Shown piece after piece: positions 52,973 to 61,685 of a stretch of 64,000 nucleotides of DNA. The stretch lies in assembly GCA_021324445.1 (NCBI GenBank), contig JAJPJC010000040.1, forward strand, positions 20,542 through 84,541, given 5' to 3'. Both the position numbers and the translations under genes were made by a program. Position 1 is the stretch's first letter. Each line of letters begins with the position of its first letter. The notes under the pieces were generated by a model. The model did not search any database. It saw nothing but the letters and a program-made list of their open reading frames with translations, and was not told the DNA's origin. Source of the DNA: Isosphaeraceae bacterium (lineage in GTDB: Bacteria; Planctomycetota; Planctomycetia; Isosphaerales; Isosphaeraceae).

Positions 52973-54025
52973 ATGATTCTGCGCGCGTGTTGTGCCAGGC
53001 GTGTTGTCTTTGGGCTGGGAGGGAGCCGCGCCCTGCCAAGCCTGGTCTGGATCGGCCTGTCGATGACCGCCTGGGGAGCTGCCGCGGCCGGCGGGGCCGA
53101 GCCGCTCCAGCCGTCGACAGCCCGGCCGCGCGTGCCGCACGTCGTCTTCGTCACCGGTGACGAGGAGTATCGCAGCGAGGAGTCGATGCCGATGCTGGCT
53201 CGGATCCTCCACCGCGACTACGGCTTCCAGGTCACGGTCTGCTACGCCCTGGGGAAGGACGGCACGATCGACCCGAATAACCTGGAGAACATCGGGGGAC
53301 TGGAGGCGGTCGACGACGCCGATCTCCTGGTGATGTTCACCCGGTTCCGCAAGCTCCCCGACGACCAGCTCCGGCATATCGTCCGCTACGCCGAGTCGGG
53401 CAAGCCGATGGTCGGCTTCCGCACCGCGACGCATGCGTTCCGCTATGGGAGCGGTCCCCACGCCGTGGCGATGGACGACGCCTGGCCCATCCAGGTCTTC
53501 GGCCAGAAGTGGATCACCCACCACGGCCACTTCGGCGACGGCCATGAGCTCCTCACCGAGGTGACGATCAATCCCGAGTTCAAGGACCACCCGGTCCTGC
53601 GCGGTGTCCAGCCGTTCCAGGCTTATTCCTGGCTCTATCACGTCGAGGGGGGCGGCGACCGCCTCAGCGGCGACTGCACGCGGCTGCTGATCGGCCGGGC
53701 GCTCAAGACCAGCCATCAGAAGGAGCTGGACCGCTTCCCGATCACCAACCCGGTCGCGTGGACCAAGACGTCTCCGCCCGGTAGCGGCCGGCCGGCCCGC
53801 GTGTTCTTCACCACGCTGGGCCATCCCTACGACTTCCAGCAGGAGGCGATGCGGAAGCTGGCGATCAATGGCATCCTCTGGTCCCTGGGGAGGGAGGACA
53901 CGATACCGCCTGAGGGGGCCAAGGCCGCGATCGCCGGCAAGTATGACCCGAACAACTCCGGGTTCGGCGCCAAGTTCAAACTCGGCCGGCGGCCCGAACC
54001 CATCGGCCGGGCCGCGCGGCCCTGA
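52973..54025 (+). CDS. Exported ThuA-like (trehalose utilisation family) protein
   Basis: 350 residues with a signal peptide (SLVWIGLSMTAWGAAAAGG). The class I glutamine-amidotransferase-like fold of ThuA is seen in HVVFVTGDEEYRSEESMPML, DADLLVMFTRFRKLPDDQ, GKPMVGFRTATHAF and GHPYDFQQEAMRKLAINGIL. ThuA-like proteins in planctomycetes are linked to carbohydrate breakdown, but the reaction is not settled. It ends 101 bp before a convergent gene. Confidence 0.9.
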   Translation: MILRACCARRVVFGLGGSRALPSLVWIGLSMTAWGAAAAGGAEPLQPSTARPRVPHVVFVTGDEEYRSEESMPMLARILHRDYGFQVTVCYALGKDGTIDPNNLENIGGLEAVDDADLLVMFTRFRKLPDDQLRHIVRYAESGKPMVGFRTATHAFRYGSGPHAVAMDDAWPIQVFGQKWITHHGHFGDGHELLTEVTINPEFKDHPVLRGVQPFQAYSWLYHVEGGGDRLSGDCTRLLIGRALKTSHQKELDRFPITNPVAWTKTSPPGSGRPARVFFTTLGHPYDFQQEAMRKLAINGILWSLGREDTIPPEGAKAAIAGKYDPNNSGFGAKFKLGRRPEPIGRAARP

Positions 54026-54063
54026 GAATCCCGGCGCGACCCGCGGCGGAAGGAATGACAGGA

Positions 54064-54091
54064 CAGGCACCCGCGGGACCGCGAGTGCCTG
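54064..54091. terminator. Hairpin between convergent genes, bidirectional terminator candidate
   Basis: CAGGCAC and GTGCCTG form the outer stem and GCGG/CCGC an inner one, in a 28-bp palindromic structure between the ThuA-like gene end (54025) and the convergent gene end (54127). There is no clear T-run on either side. Confidence 0.45.
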
Positions 54092-54126
54092 CCCCGTCGG
54101 CCATCATGAGCCGGCAATGGCTCGGC

Positions 54127-55545
54127 TCAGGGGGTTTCGCCACCCAGGGCCGTGACAGACCCGGATGCGCTCACATTGGAGGTCTGGAACGGGGGATTCC
54201 GCTGGGCCGCGGTGCCATTGAAGATGAACAGCCGGGAGAACCCGGACACTGAGCCCTCGACATACATGTTATTATAGATGTTCGCTCCGATCCCGAACAC
54301 GCTACCAGGGTTGATGATGACGTTGCCCTGGATGAAGCTGCCGATCGAGGGGATCGTCACGGTGACGATCGAATTGGCGACGCTCGTGTAATTGAGGGAG
54401 AGGATGTTGGAACCGGTCCCCGTCCCCTTGGGTGGCTGACTCACCAGGCCGAGGTTCCGGCCGATGAGGAAATTGGCGCCGTTGGACAGCGTGATGTTGG
54501 TGCCGACGTTGAGCAGGTTCAGGTCGCGGCCGATGGAGATGCCGGTCCCGGGCCCGCTCAGGCTGATCCCGTTGAGCACGTCGAGCGTGTTCACGTCGCC
54601 GCCGGTCGTGATCGACGCCCCGGGCAGGATCGCATCGAAGGCGATCCGATCGATGGAGGTCGTGCCGTCGGCGACCAGGGGGCCGGACAGGTCGGCCGTC
54701 TGGAATCCCAGGATATCCCCGATCTCGCCGCTGGTCACCGTGATCTGGCCGATGTTGAGGATGTGGTTCCGGAGGGCTTCCCCGTAGGCGACACTGTGGG
54801 CGTAGCCTTTCTTCTGGGGTTGCGGGAGGGGGTTGATCGTCAGCTCCACGTTGTTGGTCGTGCCGTCGAGGATGAGCCCGACGCGTCCGCCCGACATGGG
54901 ATAAGCCCGGATGATCCCGATCGGCTGGGGATAGTTGGCGCTCTGCTGTGCGACCTGCGAGGCGGGGGATGTGGCCCCGGCCTGCCCGGGCGCTCCCTCC
55001 GCGGTCGTGGTCGCCAAGGTGTTGGAGGTGTACGAGAGCTTGAGCATGTAGTGGGAGGTGTCGGGCGCCGTCACCTCGACGGCCTGGCCGCCGTGCGCCA
55101 CCTGGGTGCCGATGTAGTGAATCAGGGGGAATCCTCGCGAGTTGTTGAAATGGGGCACGTTATGGCTGAGCTGCGGCGGTGCCTTGAGGTTCCGCGCCGC
55201 GCGGGCGGAGGTGTGCTTGAGCAAGAACGCACTCTCGGCCAGGTAGTTCTTGCCAAAGGGCGAGCTGAAGCAGAGCAGCCGCACTTCCAACTGCCCGTCC
55301 ACAGTGGGACAAAACAGCCGGGATGGGGACCGGCGGTCTACCGGCAACCACCGGCCGATCCCAGCCAATCCGCGTCGGAATCCGCGTGGGGTTCGGAAGG
55401 GGAATGCCGGCGACCATCCTCGCGTGCGAGCCTGACGGAGGAACGCGCCAACAGCCCTCCTCACCAGGAGGGCCCACGTCGAGACGGTGTGCGCGGCGGG
55501 TCGGGATGGACGCGGAGTGTCCATCTCTGTATGAGATTGCGTCAT
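54127..55545 (-). CDS. Large beta-rich exported-type protein, unknown
   Basis: 472 residues from ATG 55545, which has AGGAGGA nine bases upstream; longer frames are rejected on that basis. A basic N-terminus of about 85 residues leads to LEVRLLCF at 86-93, a weak LExRxLL-type motif. From about 190 the protein is Asn/Gly/Ser/Thr-rich with repeats of the form IGRDLNLLNVGTNI and IGRNLGLV, suggesting a beta-helix or beta-solenoid. No catalytic motif. Probably a surface structural or adhesive protein. Confidence 0.7.
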   Translation of the reverse strand: MTQSHTEMDTPRPSRPAAHTVSTWALLVRRAVGAFLRQARTRGWSPAFPFRTPRGFRRGLAGIGRWLPVDRRSPSRLFCPTVDGQLEVRLLCFSSPFGKNYLAESAFLLKHTSARAARNLKAPPQLSHNVPHFNNSRGFPLIHYIGTQVAHGGQAVEVTAPDTSHYMLKLSYTSNTLATTTAEGAPGQAGATSPASQVAQQSANYPQPIGIIRAYPMSGGRVGLILDGTTNNVELTINPLPQPQKKGYAHSVAYGEALRNHILNIGQITVTSGEIGDILGFQTADLSGPLVADGTTSIDRIAFDAILPGASITTGGDVNTLDVLNGISLSGPGTGISIGRDLNLLNVGTNITLSNGANFLIGRNLGLVSQPPKGTGTGSNILSLNYTSVANSIVTVTIPSIGSFIQGNVIINPGSVFGIGANIYNNMYVEGSVSGFSRLFIFNGTAAQRNPPFQTSNVSASGSVTALGGETP

Positions 55546-55888
55546 GCGACGATCCTCCTGATCGCTGCCAACCGGTGCTCGGCAAGCCCCCTTCGTCCCG
55601 CTCGACCCCCACCCGTTGACGGACGGCCGAGGAACCGCCCGGTCCCTCGCAATCCCGCCGGATTCCACCGGCATCGCAAAGGACGATGATCGGGACTGCT
55701 CCGGTTGTATCCTGGGCTGCTTCCTCTTATCGGCGCGCCGACGCGGTCCGTGGCGCTCGATCGGGAGTCGGCCCATGCTTTCGGTTCGGTCCGTGCGACT
55801 TGCGGCGGATCGCGCGGACGCGCCTCTCTTGCCGCAGGGATCGGTTGTAGGGAATGTAGGGCCGGCTGGGCCGGCCCGGGCCCGCCGA
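55546..55888. other. 343-bp intergenic region
   Basis: Contains the upstream region of the beta-rich protein gene and the 3' flank of the DUF3634-like gene, including a GC palindrome (GGGCCGGCTGGGCCGGCCC) near 55859. No gene supported. Confidence 0.5.
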
Positions 55889-56185
55889 CTAACCGGTCAG
55901 GTGCCAGAGGTTGCGCAACTGCTGCCGGCAGTTCGGCGGGATGGCACCGGAGAAGGTCAAGGCGATCCGCGAGCCGTTGGCCACGCCCCGGACTACGCCA
56001 CGCCTCACCCCATGACGGTCGCAGGTCTCGCCGATCTGCTGGAGGAACGCCTGGCTGACCTTGCCGCGGACCAGCCGTACTTTGCCCGCCTCGACCCGGA
56101 CGACGAACACCGGCCGCGGCTGGAGCGCCGAGAAGAGTCCCCAGACCACGATCAGCACGAGAGCCAGCAGGAAGAGCAACTGCAC
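55889..56185 (-). CDS. DUF3634-like small membrane protein
   Basis: About 98 residues from GTG 56185 (GAGG eight bases upstream). One membrane helix at the start (VQLLFLLALVLIVVWGLF), then a small soluble domain VFVVRVEAGKVRLVRGKVSQ (20) with GVVRGVANG and a C-terminal NCRQQLRNLW. The pattern fits DUF3634. A longer form starting at 56293 would overlap the DUF1501 gene by 59 bp. Confidence 0.7.
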   Translation of the reverse strand: MQLLFLLALVLIVVWGLFSALQPRPVFVVRVEAGKVRLVRGKVSQAFLQQIGETCDRHGVRRGVVRGVANGSRIALTFSGAIPPNCRQQLRNLWHLTG

Positions 56186-56234
56186 CAGGATCGCCTCAGC
56201 TCGATCACCCTGGAGGCGCGTCTTGCCGAGCCAT

Positions 56235-57542
56235 TCAGCCGAACAGCTCGTGCACGCTCTTGCCGCCGTCGACGATCTTGATCGGGCGGCCAATCGGGGT
56301 CATGGTCTCCTTGGTCGGGTCGACCTTGAGCGCGTGGCAGATCGAGGCGAGCAGGTCGGGGACGGAGACGGGGCGGTCCTTGACTTCGGTCCCATCGGCG
56401 TTGGATCGGCCGATGACCTGACCCCCCTTGATGCCGCCGCCGGCCAGGGCGACGTTGAAGACCTTGGGGAAGTGGTCGCGGCCGGCGTTGGGGTTGATCT
56501 TGGGCGTGCGGCCGAACTCGCCCATCCAGACGACCAGGGTGCGTTCGAGCAGGCCGTGGCGCTTCAGGTCGAGGATCAGCGTGGCGAAGGCCGGGTCGAC
56601 CACACCGGCGAGCTTGCCGACGCGTTCGTGGTTCTGCTGATGGGTATCCCAGCCATTGGAGCGGACCTCGACGAAGGTGACGCCGGCCTGGACCAGCCGG
56701 CGGGCCAGCAGGCAGCCCTGGCCGAAGGGGGTCTTGCCGTAGCTGGAGCGCAGCGGCTCGGGCTCCTCCTCCAGGTTGAAGGCGCGCATCTGCGGGGAGA
56801 GGATCATCCGGGCGGTCTGGCGGTACAAGGCGCGATGGTCGCGCACCCGGTCAAGACCGCCGATGCGCTCGAAGCCCGCCGCCTCGAGGTGGTCCAGCAG
56901 GCCCAACCGGCGGCGGAACCGATCGGTGGCGACCCGCGGCTGCGTGTTCTCCGGCGGCTTCTCCGGGTTCTGGACCACGAACGGCTCCATCGCGGCGCCC
57001 AGGAAGCCGGCGCCGATGGTCGGCCCGCCGACGCTCACGATATGGGGCAAGTCGAAGTGGCTCTCGCCCAGCTCGCCCGAGATCGAGCAGCCGATGTGCG
57101 GATGCTTGATCGTCGCCGACGGCACGTAGCCGGTATGGAGCTGATAGGTCGCGCGCTGATGGTTCCCTTCCTTGTTGGTCATGGACCGCACCAGGGCGAT
57201 CTCGTTCATGACCCTGGCGGTCTGCGACCAGCCCTCGGCGATCGCGATCCCGGAGACGGCCGAGGCGATCGCCTTGGTCTCGCCGCCATGCTCGGTGCCG
57301 GGCTTGGGATCGAAGGTCTCGAGCTGGCTGGGGCCGCCGGCCATCCAGAGCAGGATGCACGCCGTCTGGCGCTTCCGCAGGTCGGCCGCCTGGAGCGCCA
57401 TCCAGTCGGTGAAGCTCAGGGGCAACACCCCGGATGCGGCCAGGCCCGCCGCCCCCAGGCCGATCGTCTGGAGGAAGCGCCGGCGGCCCACCACGCCCTC
57501 ACCGTTCATCGCCACCTGCATCAGTTCGCGTTCCAGATTCAT
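56235..57542 (-). CDS. DUF1501 family protein with Tat-type signal
   Basis: 435 residues from ATG 57542. GRRRFLQTIGLGAAGLAASG is a twin-arginine-type leader. DUF1501 motifs include CILLWMAGGPSQLETFDPKPG, IALVRSMTNKEGNHQRATY (pieces), DTHQQNHERVGKL and LVVWMGEFGRTPKINPNAGRDHF. The family belongs to the alkaline phosphatase/sulfatase-like superfamily, is abundant in planctomycetes and is nearly always next to a DUF1549/DUF1553 protein, as here. Reaction unknown. Confidence 0.92.
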   Translation of the reverse strand: MNLERELMQVAMNGEGVVGRRRFLQTIGLGAAGLAASGVLPLSFTDWMALQAADLRKRQTACILLWMAGGPSQLETFDPKPGTEHGGETKAIASAVSGIAIAEGWSQTARVMNEIALVRSMTNKEGNHQRATYQLHTGYVPSATIKHPHIGCSISGELGESHFDLPHIVSVGGPTIGAGFLGAAMEPFVVQNPEKPPENTQPRVATDRFRRRLGLLDHLEAAGFERIGGLDRVRDHRALYRQTARMILSPQMRAFNLEEEPEPLRSSYGKTPFGQGCLLARRLVQAGVTFVEVRSNGWDTHQQNHERVGKLAGVVDPAFATLILDLKRHGLLERTLVVWMGEFGRTPKINPNAGRDHFPKVFNVALAGGGIKGGQVIGRSNADGTEVKDRPVSVPDLLASICHALKVDPTKETMTPIGRPIKIVDGGKSVHELFG

Positions 57543-57586
57543 GGGTCTTGGCCTCGATGATTCGTTTCGGGGGAGATCGGCTCGGT

Positions 57587-59617
57587 TCACCGCCGGGTGA
57601 TGAACTCAGTTGTATTGATCAAACTCCAATAAATATCTTCGAATCCCTCGCGGAGGTCTCCGACGGTCGCCAGGTAATGCCGGCAGATCTCGGCTTCCTT
57701 GGCCGTGGGGGACCGGGACAGGACGCGGAGGTACAGGGCGTTGATCGCGGCGTGCTCGTTGGGAGCCGTGGCCAGGATCTCGCCCAGGACGGTCCCGGGC
57801 CGGGCCTGGGTCCGGTTATGGATCATCGGGCTGTTCATGAGGAAAAGCGCCTGGGGGATGGTGCCCAGGACATCGTCGTTGGCGACCGAGGGATCGACTC
57901 CGAAGAGTCGCTCGAAGAGGGCGCGGGGTGCGCCGCGGCCCATCAGGGCGGCGGCCTTCTTGGTCGCCGGCGCGGGCAACCCGGTGGCCGCGGCGACCTT
58001 CTGGGCCGCGGCCTTCGCCTTGGGCTGGGCCGGCGCCCGGCTGGGGTCGCCCAGGCTGACGGCGGCCTTCCTGGCCGGGCCCGGTCTGACAGCCTGGCCG
58101 CGCGGCCTGGCGTTGGCACCCGGGTTGGGGATCAGGTTGCCGTTGGCGTCCAGGGGCAAGGCCAGGGCCTGGACCAGGGCTTCGAACACCTGGTCGGCGC
58201 GGAGGCGGCTGGGGCAGCCCGAGGCGAACGGGGTCTTGCCGGCCGGGTTGGCCGTCGACCGGACCCGCCGCTGATAGGCGGTCGTATTGAGCAGGGTGCG
58301 GAACAGCCATCGGATGTCATAACCGCCGCGCTGCCACTGGGTGGCCAGCGGTTCGAGCACCTCGGGAGCCCGGGGGGTGCGCTCCGGCCCCAGGTCGTCG
58401 ATCGGCTCGTAGAAGGCCTCGCCCATCAGGGCATACCAGATCCGGTTGATGAACGCCTTGGCGAACCAGGGGTTGTCCTGGCCGGTGATGTACGAGGCGA
58501 CCAGAGCCCGCCGTTGCTCGGCGCTCATGGACACGGGCAGGACCGGCTCAGGCTGTTTCGAACCCGAGGGCGAGAGGAAGAACCGCGGGGCGACCGGGAT
58601 CTGTTTGGTCGGGTTCTCCTTATCGGGCATGGCGTATCGGGGCCGGCCCTTGGCCACGACGGAGAAGACCGGGAGCTGACCCGGGGCCGCCCGGACGACC
58701 GGCTGCGGCTGCATGCCGGCGAAGAAGGCGGCGAACTCGTGGAACTGCCGCCGCTTCCACGAGTCGGTCTTGTGGTCATGGCACTGAGCGCACTGGATCT
58801 GCACGCCCAGGAAGATCCGCGACACCTCACCGGCCAGCTCCACCGGCTGCGCCTGGTAGGCCAGGGGGAAGCCGACGGCGCCATTCTCGTCGTTGCGCCC
58901 GGTCGCCGTGATCAGCCGGGCCGCGATCTCGTCCCAGGGGTTGTTGGCCCGGAATTGATCCGTCAGCCAATCTTCCAGCTCGTCGAACCGCACCTGGGCC
59001 AGGTTCTCGTTGGTGGCATGGAACTTCACCACGTCGCGCCAGTACTGGGCCCAGTTCCGCGCCCAGTCGGGGCTATTGAGCAGCGCATCGATGAGTCGGG
59101 CGCGCTTGTCGTGCGCGCGGTCGCGGACGAAGACCTGGACCTGTTCGGGGGTGGGGGGCTTGCCGATCAGGTCGAAATAGAGCCGCCGGACGAATTCGAC
59201 GTCGGTGGTCACCGGCGCCGGCTCGACCTTGGGATCATTCTTGCTCAGATACTGCTGGACCAGCCGGTCGAGCTCGGCGGAGGTCATCGTCGGCGGGGTC
59301 ACCGACCGCGGCGGCCGCTGCACCGGGATTGCCACAGGCGCGCCGCCGCCCTCGTGCTCGGCCCGGACGGCGGCCTGGAGCTGCCGCAGGGCCTGCATCA
59401 GCTCCCGCGCCTCCGGCGCCGTCAGCGCCGGCTTCGCGCCGGTCGGCTGGGCCGTGGGTTCACCTGGCTGGCCCTGAGCCGACTGTGACGCAACCGCCCA
59501 CGCCGCCGAACCGACGGCCACGATCGCGCCGATGCTCCAGGCCACGATCACGCCGAAGGCCGCACCCCGCATCCCGCGGCGTCCGAACGCTGGGTGGCTC
59601 GTCCCCGCTCGCTTCAT
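57587..59617 (-). CDS. DUF1549/DUF1553 (cytochrome c-associated) protein
   Basis: 676 residues with an N-terminal membrane anchor or signal (FGVIVAWSIGAIVAVGSAAW). DUF1549 is seen in FVRRLYFDLIGKPPTPEQV and WAQYWRDVVKFH; a CxxCH site occurs in VQIQCAQCHDHKTDSWKR; DUF1553 is seen in NPWFAKAFINRIWYALMGEAF. The region about 470-580 is an Ala/Pro/Lys-rich insertion. It is paired with the DUF1501 gene downstream (45 nt apart). A role in extracytoplasmic polysaccharide breakdown is suspected for such pairs. Confidence 0.9.
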   Translation of the reverse strand: MKRAGTSHPAFGRRGMRGAAFGVIVAWSIGAIVAVGSAAWAVASQSAQGQPGEPTAQPTGAKPALTAPEARELMQALRQLQAAVRAEHEGGGAPVAIPVQRPPRSVTPPTMTSAELDRLVQQYLSKNDPKVEPAPVTTDVEFVRRLYFDLIGKPPTPEQVQVFVRDRAHDKRARLIDALLNSPDWARNWAQYWRDVVKFHATNENLAQVRFDELEDWLTDQFRANNPWDEIAARLITATGRNDENGAVGFPLAYQAQPVELAGEVSRIFLGVQIQCAQCHDHKTDSWKRRQFHEFAAFFAGMQPQPVVRAAPGQLPVFSVVAKGRPRYAMPDKENPTKQIPVAPRFFLSPSGSKQPEPVLPVSMSAEQRRALVASYITGQDNPWFAKAFINRIWYALMGEAFYEPIDDLGPERTPRAPEVLEPLATQWQRGGYDIRWLFRTLLNTTAYQRRVRSTANPAGKTPFASGCPSRLRADQVFEALVQALALPLDANGNLIPNPGANARPRGQAVRPGPARKAAVSLGDPSRAPAQPKAKAAAQKVAAATGLPAPATKKAAALMGRGAPRALFERLFGVDPSVANDDVLGTIPQALFLMNSPMIHNRTQARPGTVLGEILATAPNEHAAINALYLRVLSRSPTAKEAEICRHYLATVGDLREGFEDIYWSLINTTEFITRR

Positions 59618-59751
59618 CAGATTCGCTCCCGCTAGGACAGGCGCTCTTGCCTGCGGTCAGATGGTCGGGAGAAGTCTCCGCCTGCACTTCTGGAGATTAA
59701 ACCCAAGATCGACCCAAGAGTTCCGTCGGAGCCCACGAAAGCAAACCGCTT

Positions 59752-59844
59752 TTTCTGCCATTTTGGCGGGTAGGTTCGTTCGGTCAGTTTGCCCCTCCCC
59801 GGCGATTTCTGCCATTTTGGCAGGAGGGTTCGTTTGGTCGATTT
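59752..59844. repeat. Two 39-bp direct repeats, 54 bp apart
   Basis: Copies at 59752-59790 and 59806-59844 agree at 33 of 39 positions. Both begin TTTCTGCCATTTTGGC, whose core TGCCA-TTT-TGGC(A) is a small palindrome, and both contain GGTTCGTT and GGTC at the same spacing. They lie just upstream of the promoter of the CsoR-like gene, as regulator binding sites would. Confidence 0.65.
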
Positions 59845-59863
59845 CGTGAATGGATATTATCTC

Positions 59864-59924
59864 TTGAATCTGCCCGGGCAGGAGATAGAATTGGAGGCCG
59901 TGACGATACCCCCCGGGGGGATTC
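59864..59924 (+). promoter_or_regulatory. Promoter with GC palindromes (candidate CsoR-family operators)
   Basis: TTGAAT (59864-59869) and TAGAAT (59886-59891) with a 16-bp spacer form a plausible promoter. The spacer contains the perfect palindrome CTGCCCGGGCAG (59870-59881). Just after the predicted start site lies GATACCCCCCGGGGGGATTC (59905-59924). CsoR-family operators are inverted repeats with runs of C then G, often beginning ATACCCC, so autoregulation is likely. Confidence 0.55.
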
Positions 59925-59943
59925 GACCTCGGAGGGTCAATCT

Positions 59944-60258
59944 TTGGCAAGATCAGTGTCGGAGGCGGCAGAGCGGATGAACTACCTGGACGATGACGCG
60001 GTCAAGACCCTGACCGATCGGCTCGCCCGGGCCGAGGGCTCGCTCCGGGGCATCAGCAGGATGGTCGCCGAGCGGCGTTGCGTGGACGAGATCCTGACGC
60101 AAGTCGCCGCGGTGAAGGGAGCCCTCAACCAGGTCACGTGCCTGCTCCTCGAACGGCAGCTGAAGGCGTGCTTCACTCAGTGCATGCCGTCCGGGGAGCC
60201 GGATGACAGGCTCCAGCGGCTCGCCAACGCCCTGTCGATGGTCGTGAAGCAATCCTGA
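59944..60258 (+). CDS. CsoR/CstR-like (DUF156) repressor with unusual Cys set
   Basis: 104 residues from TTG 59944 (GGAGG eight bases upstream); ATG 59977 is an alternative. The DUF156 four-helix pattern is clear: LTDRLARAEGSLRGISRMV, CVDEILTQVAAVKGALNQV and a final LQRLANALSMVV. In CsoR the ligands are Cys-His-Cys; here the His position is Gln72, the first Cys (C46) is one residue further from the conserved Gln than usual, the last Cys is C76, and C66 and C80 are extra. This rules out a standard Cu(I) site and leaves persulfide-type sensing (CstR-like) or another metal as options. The selenoprotein gene starts 26 nt later. Confidence 0.85.
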   Translation: MARSVSEAAERMNYLDDDAVKTLTDRLARAEGSLRGISRMVAERRCVDEILTQVAAVKGALNQVTCLLLERQLKACFTQCMPSGEPDDRLQRLANALSMVVKQS

Positions 60259-60284
60259 GCGTTCTCCACGTCGGGGGACCGGCG

Positions 60285-61685
60285 ATGAAGGTGGTCCTGA
60301 TCTCGACCTATGAGATGGGACGCCAGCCGTTCGGCCTGGCATCGCCGGCGGCCTGGCTGCGCCGAGCCGAGATCGAAGTCTGTTGCCTGGACTTGTCGCG
60401 GCAACGGCTCGATGAGGAGGCAATCCGCAACGCCGATGTCGTCGCCTTCTACCTTCCGATGCACACCGCGACGCGGATTGCCCTGAAGGTCGCCGAGAGG
60501 GTCCGGGCCCTGAAACCCGGCGCGCACCTCTGTGCGTACGGCCTCTATGCGCCGATGAACCAAGAACTCCTGCGGAAGATGGGATTCAAGACGATCATCG
60601 GCGGGGAGTTCGAGGGGGGATTGGTCAGCCTGGTCCGCGGTCTCCAGGGAGCCGGGGGGACGCCGGCCCCATCGACCAGAGCGGCGGTCACCCTCGCGAA
60701 GCAGCAGTTCCTCGTCCCCGACCGCGATGGACTGCCGGACCTCGCCGGATATGCCCAGCTGACCCTCCCGGACGGCTCGCGGCGCGTGGTCGGGTACACC
60801 GAGGCCAGCCGCGGCTGCAAGCATCTCTGCCGCCACTGCCCGATCGTGCCGGTCTACAACGGTCGGTTCCGGATCGTCCAGCGCGACGTCGTCCTCGCCG
60901 ACATCCGCCAGCAGGTGGCGCGAGGGGCGCGGCACATCACGTTCGGCGACCCGGATTTCTTCAACGGCGCCAAGCACGCCCTCGAGCTGGTCCGGTCCCT
61001 ACATGCCCAAGACCCGCGCCTGACCTACGATGTCACCATCAAGGTCGAGCACCTGCTGAAGTACGCCGGGCTCCTCTCGACGCTCCGAGAGACCGGTTGC
61101 TCGTTCGTGACCACGGCCGTCGAGTCGGTGGACGACCGAGTCTTGGAGATCCTCGACAAGGGGCACACCCGCGCGGACTTCGTCAGGGTCGTTGGAGTGT
61201 GCCGCCGGACGGGCATCAACCTGGTGCCGACCTTTGTCGCCTTCAACCCGTGGATCACGCTCGAGGGGTACAGGGACCTGCTGAAAACCCTGATCGAGCT
61301 GGACTTGGTGGACCATGTCGCCCCGATCCAGCTCGCCATCCGCCTCTTGATCCCCCAGGGTTCGCGCCTCTTGGAACGGTCGGAAGTTCAGCAGATCGTG
61401 CGTGGGTTCGACGAAACGGCTCTGTGTTACCGCTGGGAGCACCCCGACCCCCGCGTGGACGCCCTCCAGCGCGACGTGGAGGCCTGGGTGCAGGAGGCAG
61501 CGCCCCGCGCCGATCGGCGGTCCGTCTTCTGCGAGGTCTGGCGGCGTCTACATCGGGTCCTGGACAACCCGGTCGCACCACTGCCGGTTGAAGACGCACC
61601 CTTGCCGCGGGCGGCCATCCCGTTCTTGAACGAGCCGTGGTATTGCTGAGCGGAACCGACCTCGGAGCAGTTGGCTCCGTACTGA
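60285..61685 (+). CDS. Radical SAM selenoprotein with C-terminal Cys-Sec-Ala-Glu-Pro tail
   Basis: ATG 60285 follows GGGGGA by 7 nt. Residues 1-130 look like a degenerate B12-binding Rossmann domain (MKVVLISTYEMGRQPFGLAS, DVVAFYLPMHTATRIAL) lacking the DxHxxG His. The radical SAM cluster site is C178-x3-C182-x2-C185 in GCKHLCRHC; ITFGDPDFFNGAKHALELV, CSFVTTAVESVDDRVL and VPTFVAFNPW are typical core strands. The conventional stop TGA at 61647 follows TGC; reading it as Sec455 gives C-U-A-E-P-T-S-E-Q-L-A-P-Y before TGA 61683, i.e. 466 residues. A CUAEP tail matches a named radical SAM selenoprotein family as I recall it, and a SECIS-like hairpin is present. If TGA is a true stop, the protein is 454 residues. 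Confidence 0.85.
61647..61679 (+). promoter_or_regulatory. Sec codon (TGA) and bacterial SECIS-like hairpin
   Basis: The TGA is at 61647-61649. CGGAGC (61663-61668) pairs perfectly with GCTCCG (61674-61679) around the loop AGUUG. The loop begins 19 nt after the TGA, within the 16-37 nt window for bacterial SECIS elements, with G as its second base and the GU dinucleotide typical of SelB-binding loops. The hairpin overlaps the coding region between the Sec codon and the real stop, as in bacteria. Confidence 0.7.

Larger units (their letters stand above)
59618..59943. other. 326-bp divergent regulatory region
   Basis: Lies between the DUF1549/1553 gene (minus) and the CsoR-like gene (plus). 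It holds two 39-bp direct repeats, a promoter and two GC palindromes, listed separately. No gene seen. Confidence 0.7.

Noticed and set aside
59752..59844. The 39-bp repeats as a small CRISPR array.
   Set aside because: Only two copies, a 15-bp spacer, no cas genes, and the repeats lie in a promoter region.
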